A DNA stretch of 59,896 nucleotides, from positions 1 through 59,896 of the forward strand of contig CASFWX010000023.1 of the NCBI GenBank assembly GCA_949298545.1, given 5' to 3'. The stretch is from an uncultured Verrucomicrobiota bacterium. GTDB lineage: Bacteria; Verrucomicrobiota; Verrucomicrobiia; Opitutales; Intestinicryptomonadaceae. Shown here in pieces: positions 9,317 through 18,325 of the stretch. Numbering within the stretch: the first letter of the stretch is position 1; each line of letters starts with the position of its first letter. The position numbers were made by a program, and so were the translations under genes. Below the pieces are notes generated by a model. It did no database searches and had not been told where the DNA came from. It saw only the letters and a list, made by a program, of their open reading frames with translations.

Positions 9317-10567
9317 TTAAGATTTTTTGAAAAATCCCTTCGTATCGATTAGGACTTTGCCTTCAATCGCCCCGCTAAGAGAGGAAAATTCGCGATGGTC
9401 AACCAAGAGCAAAACGATATCCGCCCGCGACACGGCGGACTCTGGAGAACACATCTGAGCCTTGCCTGCAATGCTTGAAGGGAGAGTTTCTACATGTGGA
9501 TCCGCAACTAAAATAGTGCCTATATCCATGGCGCAAAGTTTTGATACTATTTCAAGTGCCGGACTTTCGCGGATATCGTTGACGTTTGCCTTAAATGTTA
9601 TTCCCAAACAGGCTATTGTCGGACTTCTAAAGGCATTTGCCGCTTCCCTGACTTTTTTAAGGACAAAATCAGGTTTTCCGTCATTCACCATTCTTGCCGC
9701 CCGCATGAGAGGAGTTTCATTTTCGGCGTCCGAAATTATAAACCACGGATCGACTGCAATGCAATGCCCGCCCACGCCAGGGCCGGGCGAAAGAATATTT
9801 ACCCGCGGATGCCTATTGGCCAATCTTATAAGCTCCCACACGTCTATGCCGAACTTGTCGCACACAATGGACAATTCATTTGCAAAAGCTATGGCAACAT
9901 CTCTCGAGGCGTTTTCCGTAAGCTTGGCCATTTCTGCCGTCTTATCGTCGGTGGTAAATATTTCCCCTTGGCAAAAACATGCATAAAGGGCTTTGGCTCG
10001 TTCGGCTGCCGCTGGAGTGAATCCTCCGCAAATTCTGTCGTTTGAAACCAGTTCGCTCAGCATCTTACCGGGAAGTATGCGTTCAGGGCAATGAACAAAA
10101 TCTATGCTTTCAAAATCCACTTGCTCGAGTCTGCCGATTTTTGAAAGCTCGTCTTTCAACCAGCCGCGCATTCTCGCAGTGGTTCCGACAGGGCTCGTCG
10201 ACTCGAGGACGACCATTTGAGAATTCTCGATACATCCGGCAATAGAACGCGTCGCGGACTCGACAAAAGACAAATCGGGAATTTTCCGGCCTCCATCAAG
10301 CCTCTTAAATGGGGTCGGAACGGCGACTATATAAGTATCTGAACTCTCTGGAAGGGTGGAAGCCTTTAAAAATTTCTCCGCTACAACGCTCGCTATCAAC
10401 GCGTCGATATCCGCCTCACCCACATGGCTTTTACCCGCATTTACAAGATCCACACGCGAGGCAAGCACATCTACTCCCAAAACTTTTTTGTGTTTAGAAG
10501 CGAAAATAGCGGCTGTTGGAATTCCTATATATCCCAAACCTATTACGCAGAGGTCATATTTTTTCAT
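9317..10567 (-). CDS. wecC: UDP-N-acetyl-D-mannosamine dehydrogenase (WecC-like)
   Basis: This enzyme oxidises UDP-ManNAc to UDP-ManNAc-uronate with two NAD+, supplying an acidic sugar for the surface glycan. The N-terminal Rossmann motif is VIGLGYIGIPTA. The family motif HCPERILPGKML follows, with NDRICGG and the catalytic-cysteine loop GPGVGGHCIAVDPWF. The chosen ATG (10567-10565) begins MKKYDLCVIG and gives 416 residues, the usual length. A further in-frame ATG lies two codons upstream, and the longer frame to 10663 is not needed. It is convergent with the heparinase-like gene. A uronic-acid-forming enzyme next to a heparinase-type lyase fits one glycan pathway. Confidence 0.93.
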   Translation of the reverse strand: MKKYDLCVIGLGYIGIPTAAIFASKHKKVLGVDVLASRVDLVNAGKSHVGEADIDALIASVVAEKFLKASTLPESSDTYIVAVPTPFKRLDGGRKIPDLSFVESATRSIAGCIENSQMVVLESTSPVGTTARMRGWLKDELSKIGRLEQVDFESIDFVHCPERILPGKMLSELVSNDRICGGFTPAAAERAKALYACFCQGEIFTTDDKTAEMAKLTENASRDVAIAFANELSIVCDKFGIDVWELIRLANRHPRVNILSPGPGVGGHCIAVDPWFIISDAENETPLMRAARMVNDGKPDFVLKKVREAANAFRSPTIACLGITFKANVNDIRESPALEIVSKLCAMDIGTILVADPHVETLPSSIAGKAQMCSPESAVSRADIVLLLVDHREFSSLSGAIEGKVLIDTKGFFKKS

Positions 10568-10639
10568 ATTCATTTCAACGAGAAAACTGTAAAACTTTAA
10601 TATTTTCACCAAAGCATGCCATACGTCAATAGTCAATTT

Positions 10640-10680
10640 GCCCCAAACATAAAAGATGTGCATAAAAAATACTTTGGGGC
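10640..10680. repeat. Inverted repeat between hflX and wecC
   Basis: GCCCCAAA (10640-10647) and TTTGGGGC (10673-10680) are a perfect eight-base inverted repeat around a 25-base AT-rich loop. It lies downstream of the hflX stop and upstream of wecC, both on the minus strand. TTGACT and TTGACG boxes stand just downstream of it in the wecC direction. It may end hflX transcription or be an operator for wecC. There is no T-run, so a simple intrinsic terminator is doubtful. Confidence 0.4.
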
Positions 10681-10716
10681 CGCAAAACTATCCGGACATT
10701 AACTAATAACAGAATA

Positions 10717-11999
10717 TCATATTTTCCATTTGATATATGAATCCACCAGCCTAATTGGCAAATTAGCCAGTATCTCAACGCCTTCGTCCGTAATGCGCTG
10801 TCTGCCCACAGCCCCGTTGTCATGAAGCTCGGCTACAGCGCGATATTCTGAATGGGGTATGAGCAAACGCATAAATTTGACTGTGTGGGCTATCATGTTT
10901 TCCATTTTTTCAAGAAGTTCTTTTATTCCCTCACCCGTTTTTGCGCTCACCCAAACGGCGCCGGGATACTCACTGCGCAGAGCGCACCGCAGCGAATCAT
11001 CGGCAGGCAAATCCGCCTTGTTCATAACAGTGACAACTGCTTTTCCGTCGGCGCCAAGTTCATCGAGAACTCTCTTTGTCGTTTTTATATGCTCCAAGGC
11101 GTCCGGGCTAGAAGAATCTACTACATGCACGAGAAAGTCCGACACCATAGCCTCCTCTAGAGTCGCTTTAAAAGCCTCGACAAACCTATGGGGAAGCTTT
11201 CTGACGAATCCCACAGTGTCGGTAAGGAGCAAATCCATTTTATTGGGCAGCAATACCTTCCGCGTAGTGGGATCGAGTGTTGCGAACAATTTGTCCTCGG
11301 CAAGTAATGATGCGTTGGCAAGCCTATTTATAAGAGACGATTTTCCCGCATTTGTATATCCCACGACCGCCGCGGCCGGAACCGGAACGCGGGATCTCCG
11401 CTTGCGCTGCGTGCCGCGCATTACCCTAACCTGCGCGAGTTCAACTTTCAGTTTTGATATCTGCTCGCCGAGATAGCGCCTGTCCAACTCAAGCTGGCTT
11501 TCCCCCCCGCCGCGCTGTGTGACTCCTCCCCCGCGCTGCCTGTCGAGGTGGGACCACGCCTTGCGAAGCCTCGGCAGCGCGTACTCGAGCTTGGCGAGCT
11601 CTACTTGCAGCCGCGCCTCGCGCGTCTGGGCGCGGGAGGCGAATATATCCAATATGATTTCTTGTCGGTTGACGACGCTTAGCCCGGATCCGTTTCCCAG
11701 TTGCGCTGTTGTGCGGGCGAAAGTTCGTCGTCTAAAATTATCAAATCGGATCCAGATTTTCTTGCAAGTTCCGCTATTTCGAGAAATTTTCCCCTGCCTA
11801 TTAAAAAATGCGGATTTTTCTGGCGCGGTCTAACAATAATTTCGCCCGCCACATCTATGCGAAGATTCATTGCGAGTTCTGAAAGTTCGGATAGAAGCCC
11901 CTTGGCTTCCTCCTCCGATTCGCCCTCGCCCATAATTCCTACTAAAAAGGCCCTCTCGCGCCTCGCAGATTCCAATTTTAAATCAATCAAGCGGGCCAT
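10717..11999 (-). pseudogene. hflX: GTPase HflX, broken by a single-base frameshift
   Basis: HflX is a ribosome-associated GTPase that splits stalled ribosomes under stress. The first frame (11999-11679) encodes the N-terminal domain up to LSPAQQRNWETDPG and then hits TAA. The second frame (ending 10717) resumes with GLSVVNRQEIILDIFA, exactly where the family continues. It then has the coiled linker and the GTPase domain (GYTNAGKSSL, DTVGFVRKLP, NKAD). Adding one G to the CCGGGC run near 11681 fuses both frames into 427 residues, the normal length, with the spacing expected of the family. All domains are otherwise intact. This is either a sequencing or assembly error or a very recent mutation. 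No canonical slippery heptamer is present, so programmed shifting is unlikely. Confidence 0.88.
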
Positions 12000-12068
12000 A
12001 TCTGCAGATAAATAACTTTCACACCTGCCAAATTAGCGGATAGGCAAAGCATATACAAGATTAAACGC

Positions 12069-12087
12069 GGGCAAAATTTACTTGCCC
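12069..12087 (+). promoter_or_regulatory. Hairpin and possible -35 upstream of the phosphofructokinase gene
   Basis: GGGCAA (12069-12074) and TTGCCC (12082-12087) form a six-base inverted repeat with a seven-base loop in the divergent hflX/phosphofructokinase gap. The right arm TTGCCC could act as a -35, with TAGAGT 16 bases later. On the other strand TTGACA overlaps this position, facing hflX. This is pattern-level evidence only. Confidence 0.3.
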
Positions 12088-12130
12088 TGTCAATTTGGCG
12101 GAATAGAGTCGAAAACTTTAAATAAAAGGT

Positions 12131-13330
12131 ATGAAACCCAAAAAAGTAGCCATTCTCACCGCAGGCGGCCTCGCCCCCTGCCTCTCAAGCGCAATAGGAG
12201 GTCTTATCGAACGTTATACCGAGATGGATCCCTCGATTGAAATCATCTGCTATAAGAGCGGATACAAAGGACTTCTTCTCGGAGACAGCATAAAAGTCAC
12301 CCCTGAAATGCGCAAAAGCGCCCACATACTACACTTGTATGGAGGCTCACCCATAGGGAACTCGCGCGTAAAACTCACCAATGTAAAAGATTGCCTCAAA
12401 CGCGGACTCGTTAAAGACGGGGAAGATCCGCAAAAAGTGGCAGCAGAACAATTGGTTAAAGACGGCGTGGACATACTCCACACCATAGGCGGGGACGATA
12501 CGAATACCGCTGCCGCCGACCTGGCAAAATTCTTAAAGGAAAACAACTACGAATTGACGGTTATTGGGCTTCCCAAAACAATCGACAATGACGTATACCC
12601 GATTCGCCAAAGCTTAGGCGCTTGGACCGCTGCCGAAGAAGGCGCCAAATATTTCCGCAACGTCGTTGGAGAATGCGGCGCAAATCCCCGCATGCTAATA
12701 ATCCACGAAGTCATGGGCCGCAACTGCGGCTGGCTCACGGCAGCCACTGCCCTCAAATACCGCAAACTGCTCGACTCGGGCGAATGGGCTGACGGCATAG
12801 GCCTGACAAAAGCCCGGCGCGATGTCCACGCCGTATACATTCCCGAAATGCAACTCGATCTTCAAAGTGAAGCTAAGCGCTTAAAAAGCCTCATGGACAA
12901 GAATGATTGCGTGAATATTTTCATCTCGGAAGGCGCCGGCGTAAAAACCATTGTCGCCGAAATGGAATCGCGCGGTGAGGAAGTTCCGCGCGATGCATTT
13001 GGGCACATAAAGCTCGATGCCGTCAATCCGGGCAAATGGTTCGGCAAACAGTTTGCAGAAATGATAGGAGCCGAAAAGGTTTTGGTTCAAAAGAGCGGAT
13101 ATTTCGCCAGGGCGGCGGCAGCCAATGCCGATGATTTGCGCCTCATAAAAAGCTGCACCGATTTGGCAGTAGAATGCGCATTCAGGCGCGAAGGCGGCGT
13201 GATAGGACACGATGAAGACAACAACTGTGTCCTTCGCGCAATCGAATTCGAGAGGATAAAGGGCGGAAAGCCCTTTGACGTCAACGCCGACTGGTTTGTG
13301 GACTTGCTCGCAAAAATCGGGCAAAAATAA
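12131..13330 (+). CDS. Pyrophosphate-dependent 6-phosphofructokinase
   Basis: It phosphorylates fructose 6-phosphate in glycolysis and probably uses PPi rather than ATP, which makes the step reversible. The diagnostic residues are GGDDT at 120-124, where the second Asp blocks ATP binding, and PKTIDND at 148-154 with the Lys typical of PPi enzymes. The substrate-binding MGRNCGWL also matches the family. The length of 399 residues fits the short PPi-PFK group. The gene stands alone, with an ATG start and a strong terminator 28 bases after the stop. PPi use is inferred from these motifs, which are reliable in the family. Confidence 0.93.
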   Translation: MKPKKVAILTAGGLAPCLSSAIGGLIERYTEMDPSIEIICYKSGYKGLLLGDSIKVTPEMRKSAHILHLYGGSPIGNSRVKLTNVKDCLKRGLVKDGEDPQKVAAEQLVKDGVDILHTIGGDDTNTAAADLAKFLKENNYELTVIGLPKTIDNDVYPIRQSLGAWTAAEEGAKYFRNVVGECGANPRMLIIHEVMGRNCGWLTAATALKYRKLLDSGEWADGIGLTKARRDVHAVYIPEMQLDLQSEAKRLKSLMDKNDCVNIFISEGAGVKTIVAEMESRGEEVPRDAFGHIKLDAVNPGKWFGKQFAEMIGAEKVLVQKSGYFARAAAANADDLRLIKSCTDLAVECAFRREGGVIGHDEDNNCVLRAIEFERIKGGKPFDVNADWFVDLLAKIGQK

Positions 13331-13357
13331 GACATTTTAAAGAGACAATTACAAAGA

Positions 13358-13392
13358 AGCGGGCTCATCTTTTTAGATGTGCCCGCTTTTTT
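13358..13392 (+). terminator. Rho-independent terminator of the phosphofructokinase gene
   Basis: A 13-base stem with one mismatch pairs AGCGGGC..CATCT (13358-13370) with AGATG..GCCCGCT (13375-13387). It closes on a four-T loop and is followed by TTTTT. It lies just after the phosphofructokinase stop. Confidence 0.93.
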
Positions 13393-13520
13393 ATCGGCTC
13401 CGATTTTCCAAAAATATATTTCAAAGCGGCTTTGATATAATATGTATAAAATCGTTCAAATAGTGCGGCGCATAATATCCAGACGCCTTCCAACTGCCTT
13501 CTTCCAGGCTCCCCAAAAAA

Positions 13521-16500
13521 CTATCTGAAATATTTTACGCCCGAGGCAAATATGGGCTGAAGCTTTTGCCCCGCTATGTTCTTCCCGACATTAGTTCCCA
13601 CCCTTTCGGAATGGCCCATCTTTCCGAAAACGAGCCCGCAGGGGCTTGTTATGCCCTCGACTGCGCACATTGAACCGTTCGGATTGAAAGGAGCTTGATT
13701 TGCCGGCCTTCCGAAAGGATCGACGTATTGGGTCGCAATCTGCCCATTAAAAGCGAGTTTTTCAATCAAACTCTGCGGAGCTATAAATCTCCCTTCGCCA
13801 TGGGAAAGCGGAATCATGTATTCGCCGCCCAGTGGGCAATCCGCAAGCCATGGTGAAAGTTTGCTGACGACCTTTGTCCGCGCATAGCAGCTGACGTGGC
13901 GGCCTATCGAGTTATATGTGAGAGTGGGGCTCTCAGAGTCTAGCTCCCTGATTTCACCAAAGGGAACAAGTCCGAGCTTTATGAGCGCCTGAAAGCCGTT
14001 GCATATTCCCAAAATGAGACCATTGCGATCCTTCAAGAGGCGCATTACCGCATCGGCAAGCTTCGGATTTCTAAATACGGCGGCTATGAATTTTCCCGAT
14101 CCGGCAGGTTCGTCCCCCGCCGAAAAGCCGCCCGGAAGCATGAGGATCTGGGAAGCGTCCACGCGCTTTGCCATTTCGTCTATCGATTCGGCAACGTCTT
14201 TGTCGCTCATATTTTTAAATACGAAAGTAGAGGCTTCCGCTCCTGCTTTTTCAAATGCGCGCGCAGTGTCGTATTCGCAATTTGTTCCGGGAAAAACCGG
14301 TATAAAAACTTTGGGCCTGGCGAATTTATTTGGGGAGACGGCTATGTTTTTATTTTCAAAGGAAACTTCTATAAATTTCCCGGTGTCCGAATCTGCGCGG
14401 GTCGGATAAATTCCCTCCAATGGCTCCGACCAAGCCGCCTGCAAGTCGCGCAAATCGATTGTTTCTCCCGACGGAATCTTTATTTTGGAATCATTAATTG
14501 TCTTCCCCAATTCTACTGCGAGAAAGTCCTCCGGCTTGGCTCCGCCCGCAAGCTCGAGCGCCACCGCCCCGTAATCCAGCGCGAAGACGTCGCCTTGGAA
14601 ATTTTTGTCAAACTCGAACCCTATCCCGTTTCCAAACGCCATTTTTGATATGGCCTCCGCGAGCCCGCCGAAGCGGAGCGTATGGGCCGAAACAATTTTT
14701 TTCTGCGATATGCCCTCAAAGAGCAGAGAATATTTTTTGACGGCGTCTTCCCAGTCCGGCACGAGATTGCCGTCTCTTTTTATTCTCAAAAGTGCAACTT
14801 TCCTTCCCGGCTCCTTAAATTCGGGAGAGATGACGTTTTCGACATTGCACGGACACATTGCGAATGAAACCAGCGTCGGAGGAACGTCAATATCGTTAAA
14901 CGATCCCGACATTGAATCCTTTCCCCCTATTGCTGCGCAAGCCAAACGCATCTGCGCGTCAAACGCCCCGAGCAGGGCCGCCAATGGTTTTCCCCAACGC
15001 ATAGGCTCGTCGCGAAGTTTCTCGAAATATTCCTGAAAGGTGAATCTTATCCGGCTTATATCTCCGCCAGAAGCCGCAATTTTCGCCACCGATTCAAGAA
15101 CGGCATACTCCGCCCCGTGAAACGGGCTCCATGATGAAATATCGGGATTAAACCCAAAAGCAAACAAAACGCCCGCATTGGTATCGCCGCGCAAAAGCGG
15201 AAGTTTCGTGCACATCGACTCTGGGGGAGTGGACAAATTCTTCCCGCCGAACGGATGCATTACGCTCGACGCGCCAATCGTAGAATCAAAGCGCTCCACA
15301 AGCCCCCGCTGCGAGCAGCAATTCAACTTTTTAAGATTCTCTTCCCAAAGTGGTTTATTTCCAAAAAATGTTCTCACGGAGGGGTCAAGCGGAGAATCCT
15401 GCGAGGGAGCGGCGACTTCAACTTTTGCTTTGGCAGTCACTCCGTTGGTATCAAGAAATGCTCGAGCAAGGTTTACAATGGGACGCCCGCGCCAATTCAT
15501 TACGAGCCTGCCGGTATCGGTAACTTTTGCGACAGGCGTACATTCGAGATTCTCCGCCGCGGCGAAAGCGCGGAACTTGTCCGCATCCTTCTCCGCAACG
15601 ACAACTGCCATGCGTTCCTGCGACTCGGAAATGGCGAGTTCGGTGCCGTCGAGCCCCTCGTATTTTTTAGGAACTGCATCGAGATTTATCTCGAGGGACG
15701 GGGCGAGTTCACCTATGGCAACCGATACCCCCCCCGCTCCAAAATCATTGCAGCGCTTGATAATCCTCGATGCGTCCGGATTCCTAAAAAGCCTTTGAAG
15801 CTTTCTTTCCATAGGGGCGTCTCCCTTCTGGACCTCCGCCGAATTTTCAAGGGCATGTTCGGTATGCCCCTTGGACGAACCCGTCGCGCCCCCTATTCCG
15901 TCGCGCCCGGTGCGTCCACCTACGAGAAGAATTGCGTCTCCTTTTGCGGGAACGCCGCGGCATACATTTTCGCGGGGGACTCCGGCTACTACCGCGCCGA
16001 TTTCCATTCTCTTTGCGACGTAGCCTGGGTGGTATATTTCAACGACCTGCCCTGTAGCCAGACCGATTTGGTTCCCATAGCTGCTGTATCCGTTCGCCGC
16101 GCCAGTGACGATCTTGCGCTGGGGAAGCTTTCCGGGAAGCGTCTTGCCAAAAGGAGTGCGGGGATCTCCTGCCCCCGTGACGCGCATTGCCTGGCAAACG
16201 TAACTGCGCCCTGAAAGGGGATCGCGGATCGCCCCGCCGAGACAGGTGGCAGCTCCGCCGAAAGGCTCTATCTCTGTCGGGTGGTTGTGGGTTTCGTTTT
16301 TAAACATCACCAGCCACTCTTCCGCCTTTCCGTCTATTTCAGCATTTACGACGACGCTTGCGGCGTTTATTTCTTCGCTTTCCTCCAAATCAGCCAACTT
16401 TCCCTTGGCTCGGAGCGCGCGCATTCCCGCCAAAGCCAAATCCATTAAACAAACTTTCTTCCCTTTCCCCGCCAAGTTTAATTCGGTTCTTACGCTCACA

Positions 16501-17267
16501 TACTCCTCCCATGCGCGCTTAATCGGCAAGGTATAACTGCCATCAGCTATTTTTACGCTTTCGAGTTCGGTGAGGAAAGTCGTATGCCTGCAATGGTCGC
16601 TCCAATATGTGTCGAGAAGGCGAATTTCGGTAATTGTCGGATCCCGCTTTTCGTCTTTTGCAAAATAATCCCTGCAAAACTTAAAATCCTCAAATGACAT
16701 CGCCAGCGATAGGCTTTTATATAAATCCATCATTTGAGCCTCATCGGTCTTGATAAATCCCGAAAGCGTCTTCACATCGCCGGGAATTCTGAATTTGCTC
16801 TCGAGGGTTGCCGGTTTTTCGAGAGAAGCCTCGCGGCTGTCGACTGAATTTATCAGGTATTTTTTTATCTTTTTAATGTCTTCCTCCGGTATCCGGCTGC
16901 CGTTCTCGCCCTTTAAAACATAGATGCGGGCGCATGCAACTTTCGGCCTTCTCAGAGCGACGATCTGAATGCACTGCTCCGCCGAATCCGCGCGCTGGTC
17001 GAATTGCCCCGGCAAATATTCGACTCCGAACACGCTGTCCGTTTCTTCGAAAGGAAACTCCTCTTCAAATATGCTTTCGACCGGAGCCTCGCAAAATATC
17101 AGATTTTTGATTTTATCGTACGCTTCCCTGTCCAACCCCTCGACATCGTATCTTTGCAATACCCTGACACCCGCGAGCGAAGGCAGATTCAAATTGCTTT
17201 TTATGTCTTCAAAAACAGACTTCGACGCATGCGCCGCTTTTTCTTCCACAAATACTCTAAAAATCAT
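13521..17267 (-). CDS. purL: Phosphoribosylformylglycinamidine synthase, single-chain
   Basis: The enzyme converts FGAR, glutamine and ATP to FGAM in purine synthesis. At 1248 residues it is the large single-chain form with its own glutaminase domain, so separate purQ and purS are not expected. The AIRS-like ATP-binding halves are visible (SDHCRHTTF, FKNETHNHPTEIEPFGGAATC, GGKDSMSG). The C-terminal class I glutamine amidotransferase domain has the nucleophile C1089 in GICNGFQ and the H1219/E1221 pair in GHSER. Length and layout resemble the clostridial/Bacteroides-type clade more than the proteobacterial one. It is monocistronic and lies between the phosphofructokinase gene and the divergent outer-membrane gene. 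Confidence 0.97.
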   Translation of the reverse strand: MIFRVFVEEKAAHASKSVFEDIKSNLNLPSLAGVRVLQRYDVEGLDREAYDKIKNLIFCEAPVESIFEEEFPFEETDSVFGVEYLPGQFDQRADSAEQCIQIVALRRPKVACARIYVLKGENGSRIPEEDIKKIKKYLINSVDSREASLEKPATLESKFRIPGDVKTLSGFIKTDEAQMMDLYKSLSLAMSFEDFKFCRDYFAKDEKRDPTITEIRLLDTYWSDHCRHTTFLTELESVKIADGSYTLPIKRAWEEYVSVRTELNLAGKGKKVCLMDLALAGMRALRAKGKLADLEESEEINAASVVVNAEIDGKAEEWLVMFKNETHNHPTEIEPFGGAATCLGGAIRDPLSGRSYVCQAMRVTGAGDPRTPFGKTLPGKLPQRKIVTGAANGYSSYGNQIGLATGQVVEIYHPGYVAKRMEIGAVVAGVPRENVCRGVPAKGDAILLVGGRTGRDGIGGATGSSKGHTEHALENSAEVQKGDAPMERKLQRLFRNPDASRIIKRCNDFGAGGVSVAIGELAPSLEINLDAVPKKYEGLDGTELAISESQERMAVVVAEKDADKFRAFAAAENLECTPVAKVTDTGRLVMNWRGRPIVNLARAFLDTNGVTAKAKVEVAAPSQDSPLDPSVRTFFGNKPLWEENLKKLNCCSQRGLVERFDSTIGASSVMHPFGGKNLSTPPESMCTKLPLLRGDTNAGVLFAFGFNPDISSWSPFHGAEYAVLESVAKIAASGGDISRIRFTFQEYFEKLRDEPMRWGKPLAALLGAFDAQMRLACAAIGGKDSMSGSFNDIDVPPTLVSFAMCPCNVENVISPEFKEPGRKVALLRIKRDGNLVPDWEDAVKKYSLLFEGISQKKIVSAHTLRFGGLAEAISKMAFGNGIGFEFDKNFQGDVFALDYGAVALELAGGAKPEDFLAVELGKTINDSKIKIPSGETIDLRDLQAAWSEPLEGIYPTRADSDTGKFIEVSFENKNIAVSPNKFARPKVFIPVFPGTNCEYDTARAFEKAGAEASTFVFKNMSDKDVAESIDEMAKRVDASQILMLPGGFSAGDEPAGSGKFIAAVFRNPKLADAVMRLLKDRNGLILGICNGFQALIKLGLVPFGEIRELDSESPTLTYNSIGRHVSCYARTKVVSKLSPWLADCPLGGEYMIPLSHGEGRFIAPQSLIEKLAFNGQIATQYVDPFGRPANQAPFNPNGSMCAVEGITSPCGLVFGKMGHSERVGTNVGKNIAGQKLQPIFASGVKYFR

Positions 17268-17386
17268 TCTCCCATCATTTCAATATGCGAAGAAACGCGC
17301 AATTCTTTTCTAATGGAAAGGAGGATTTTTGCTTTTTCAGTAAATATTATTGCAAAATATACCTTTAATCTTCAGACTAAAAGCGC

Positions 17387-18304
17387 ATGAAAAATTGGCT
17401 TTTGGCAATTATCTTTTCATTTTTGGCGGTTCTCACGACGGAAGCCAGGATTACCGCGTATGGACTCCCCGCCCAATACGGACTCGGCCCTGATCCGGAA
17501 AACTGGTACGAGGTCAATCCCCACACATGGGAAGTCTTCACGAATATGGACGCTTCCGAAATGTTCGGAGTGGACAACCCGGACAGCAATACCTTTTTTG
17601 GTGTAGAATACCACAGTACGGGAGTTCTCGAAGGCAGAAAAGTAGGAGATTCCACGCTCGTGGCTTCGTTCAACGACAGGCGCTCGTTTTTCGGAGGGGA
17701 CGGATATCTTGAACTCTGCTATTTCGCCCCAGTAAATATCGACAAATATGCCCAGCAGGCAATGTTTCTCGGCGGCTGGAAATACAATTTGACAAAATAT
17801 GTCGATATAGACCTCGGCGGAAACTTCATATACGCCACAAAACCCGTAATAGGCCCTGGAATCGCCGGCTACGGAGGCGAGACCTCGCGAGGCGACTTCT
17901 ACGTCGGCTTTATGACCGATAAAATTTTTTTAAGACCCTTTGCCTATTTCGACTATGACATCACCCTCGACGCACAAAAATGGACTGCCGGAATATCGCC
18001 CATAATCGACCTGTCCAAGCTGACGGCAATAAGCGGACTCTATTTGCAATCCCAGGGAACAGTCGGTTACGTCGATGCAAACCGCTGGTCGGGCAACCAG
18101 AAAATAAACGGTTCTCTCTGGCGAAACTCTTACTCATATTTTCAGGCGGAATCATATATGGTTTATGAATACGACTCATCAATAAGGATATTTGCAGGCA
18201 TAGGTTTGGCTATTCACAATGACGGAAAAAATGCCCCCAACGGCGTCGCCATGGGACCAAGCTCCATGTTGTGGGGAACTTGCGGGATCGCATACATTTT
18301 TTAA
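17387..18304 (+). CDS. Putative outer-membrane beta-barrel protein
   Basis: The 305-residue product begins with a signal peptide (MKNWLLAIIFSFLAVLTTEA). It continues with alternating-polarity beta strands such as YNLTKYVDIDLGGNFIYA, DFYVGFMTDKIFLRPFAYFDYD and SYFQAESYMVYEYDSS, and ends in an aromatic C-terminal residue (GIAYIF). This is the pattern expected of an outer-membrane barrel inserted by BamA. Substrate or function is unknown. It lies 21 bases before the membrane-anchored protease gene, so the pair is probably one operon. It could be a porin-like channel or a structural protein. Confidence 0.72.
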   Translation: MKNWLLAIIFSFLAVLTTEARITAYGLPAQYGLGPDPENWYEVNPHTWEVFTNMDASEMFGVDNPDSNTFFGVEYHSTGVLEGRKVGDSTLVASFNDRRSFFGGDGYLELCYFAPVNIDKYAQQAMFLGGWKYNLTKYVDIDLGGNFIYATKPVIGPGIAGYGGETSRGDFYVGFMTDKIFLRPFAYFDYDITLDAQKWTAGISPIIDLSKLTAISGLYLQSQGTVGYVDANRWSGNQKINGSLWRNSYSYFQAESYMVYEYDSSIRIFAGIGLAIHNDGKNAPNGVAMGPSSMLWGTCGIAYIF

Positions 18305-18325
18305 CAATGCAACATACATAAAATC

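Noticed and set aside
11660..11700. Programmed ribosomal frameshift in hflX
   Set aside because: No slippery heptamer or downstream structure is apparent, and HflX is not known to use recoding; one missing base explains it.
14605..15036. Frames opposite purL
   Set aside because: They are shadows of the purL codons on the other strand and contain no recognisable domain.
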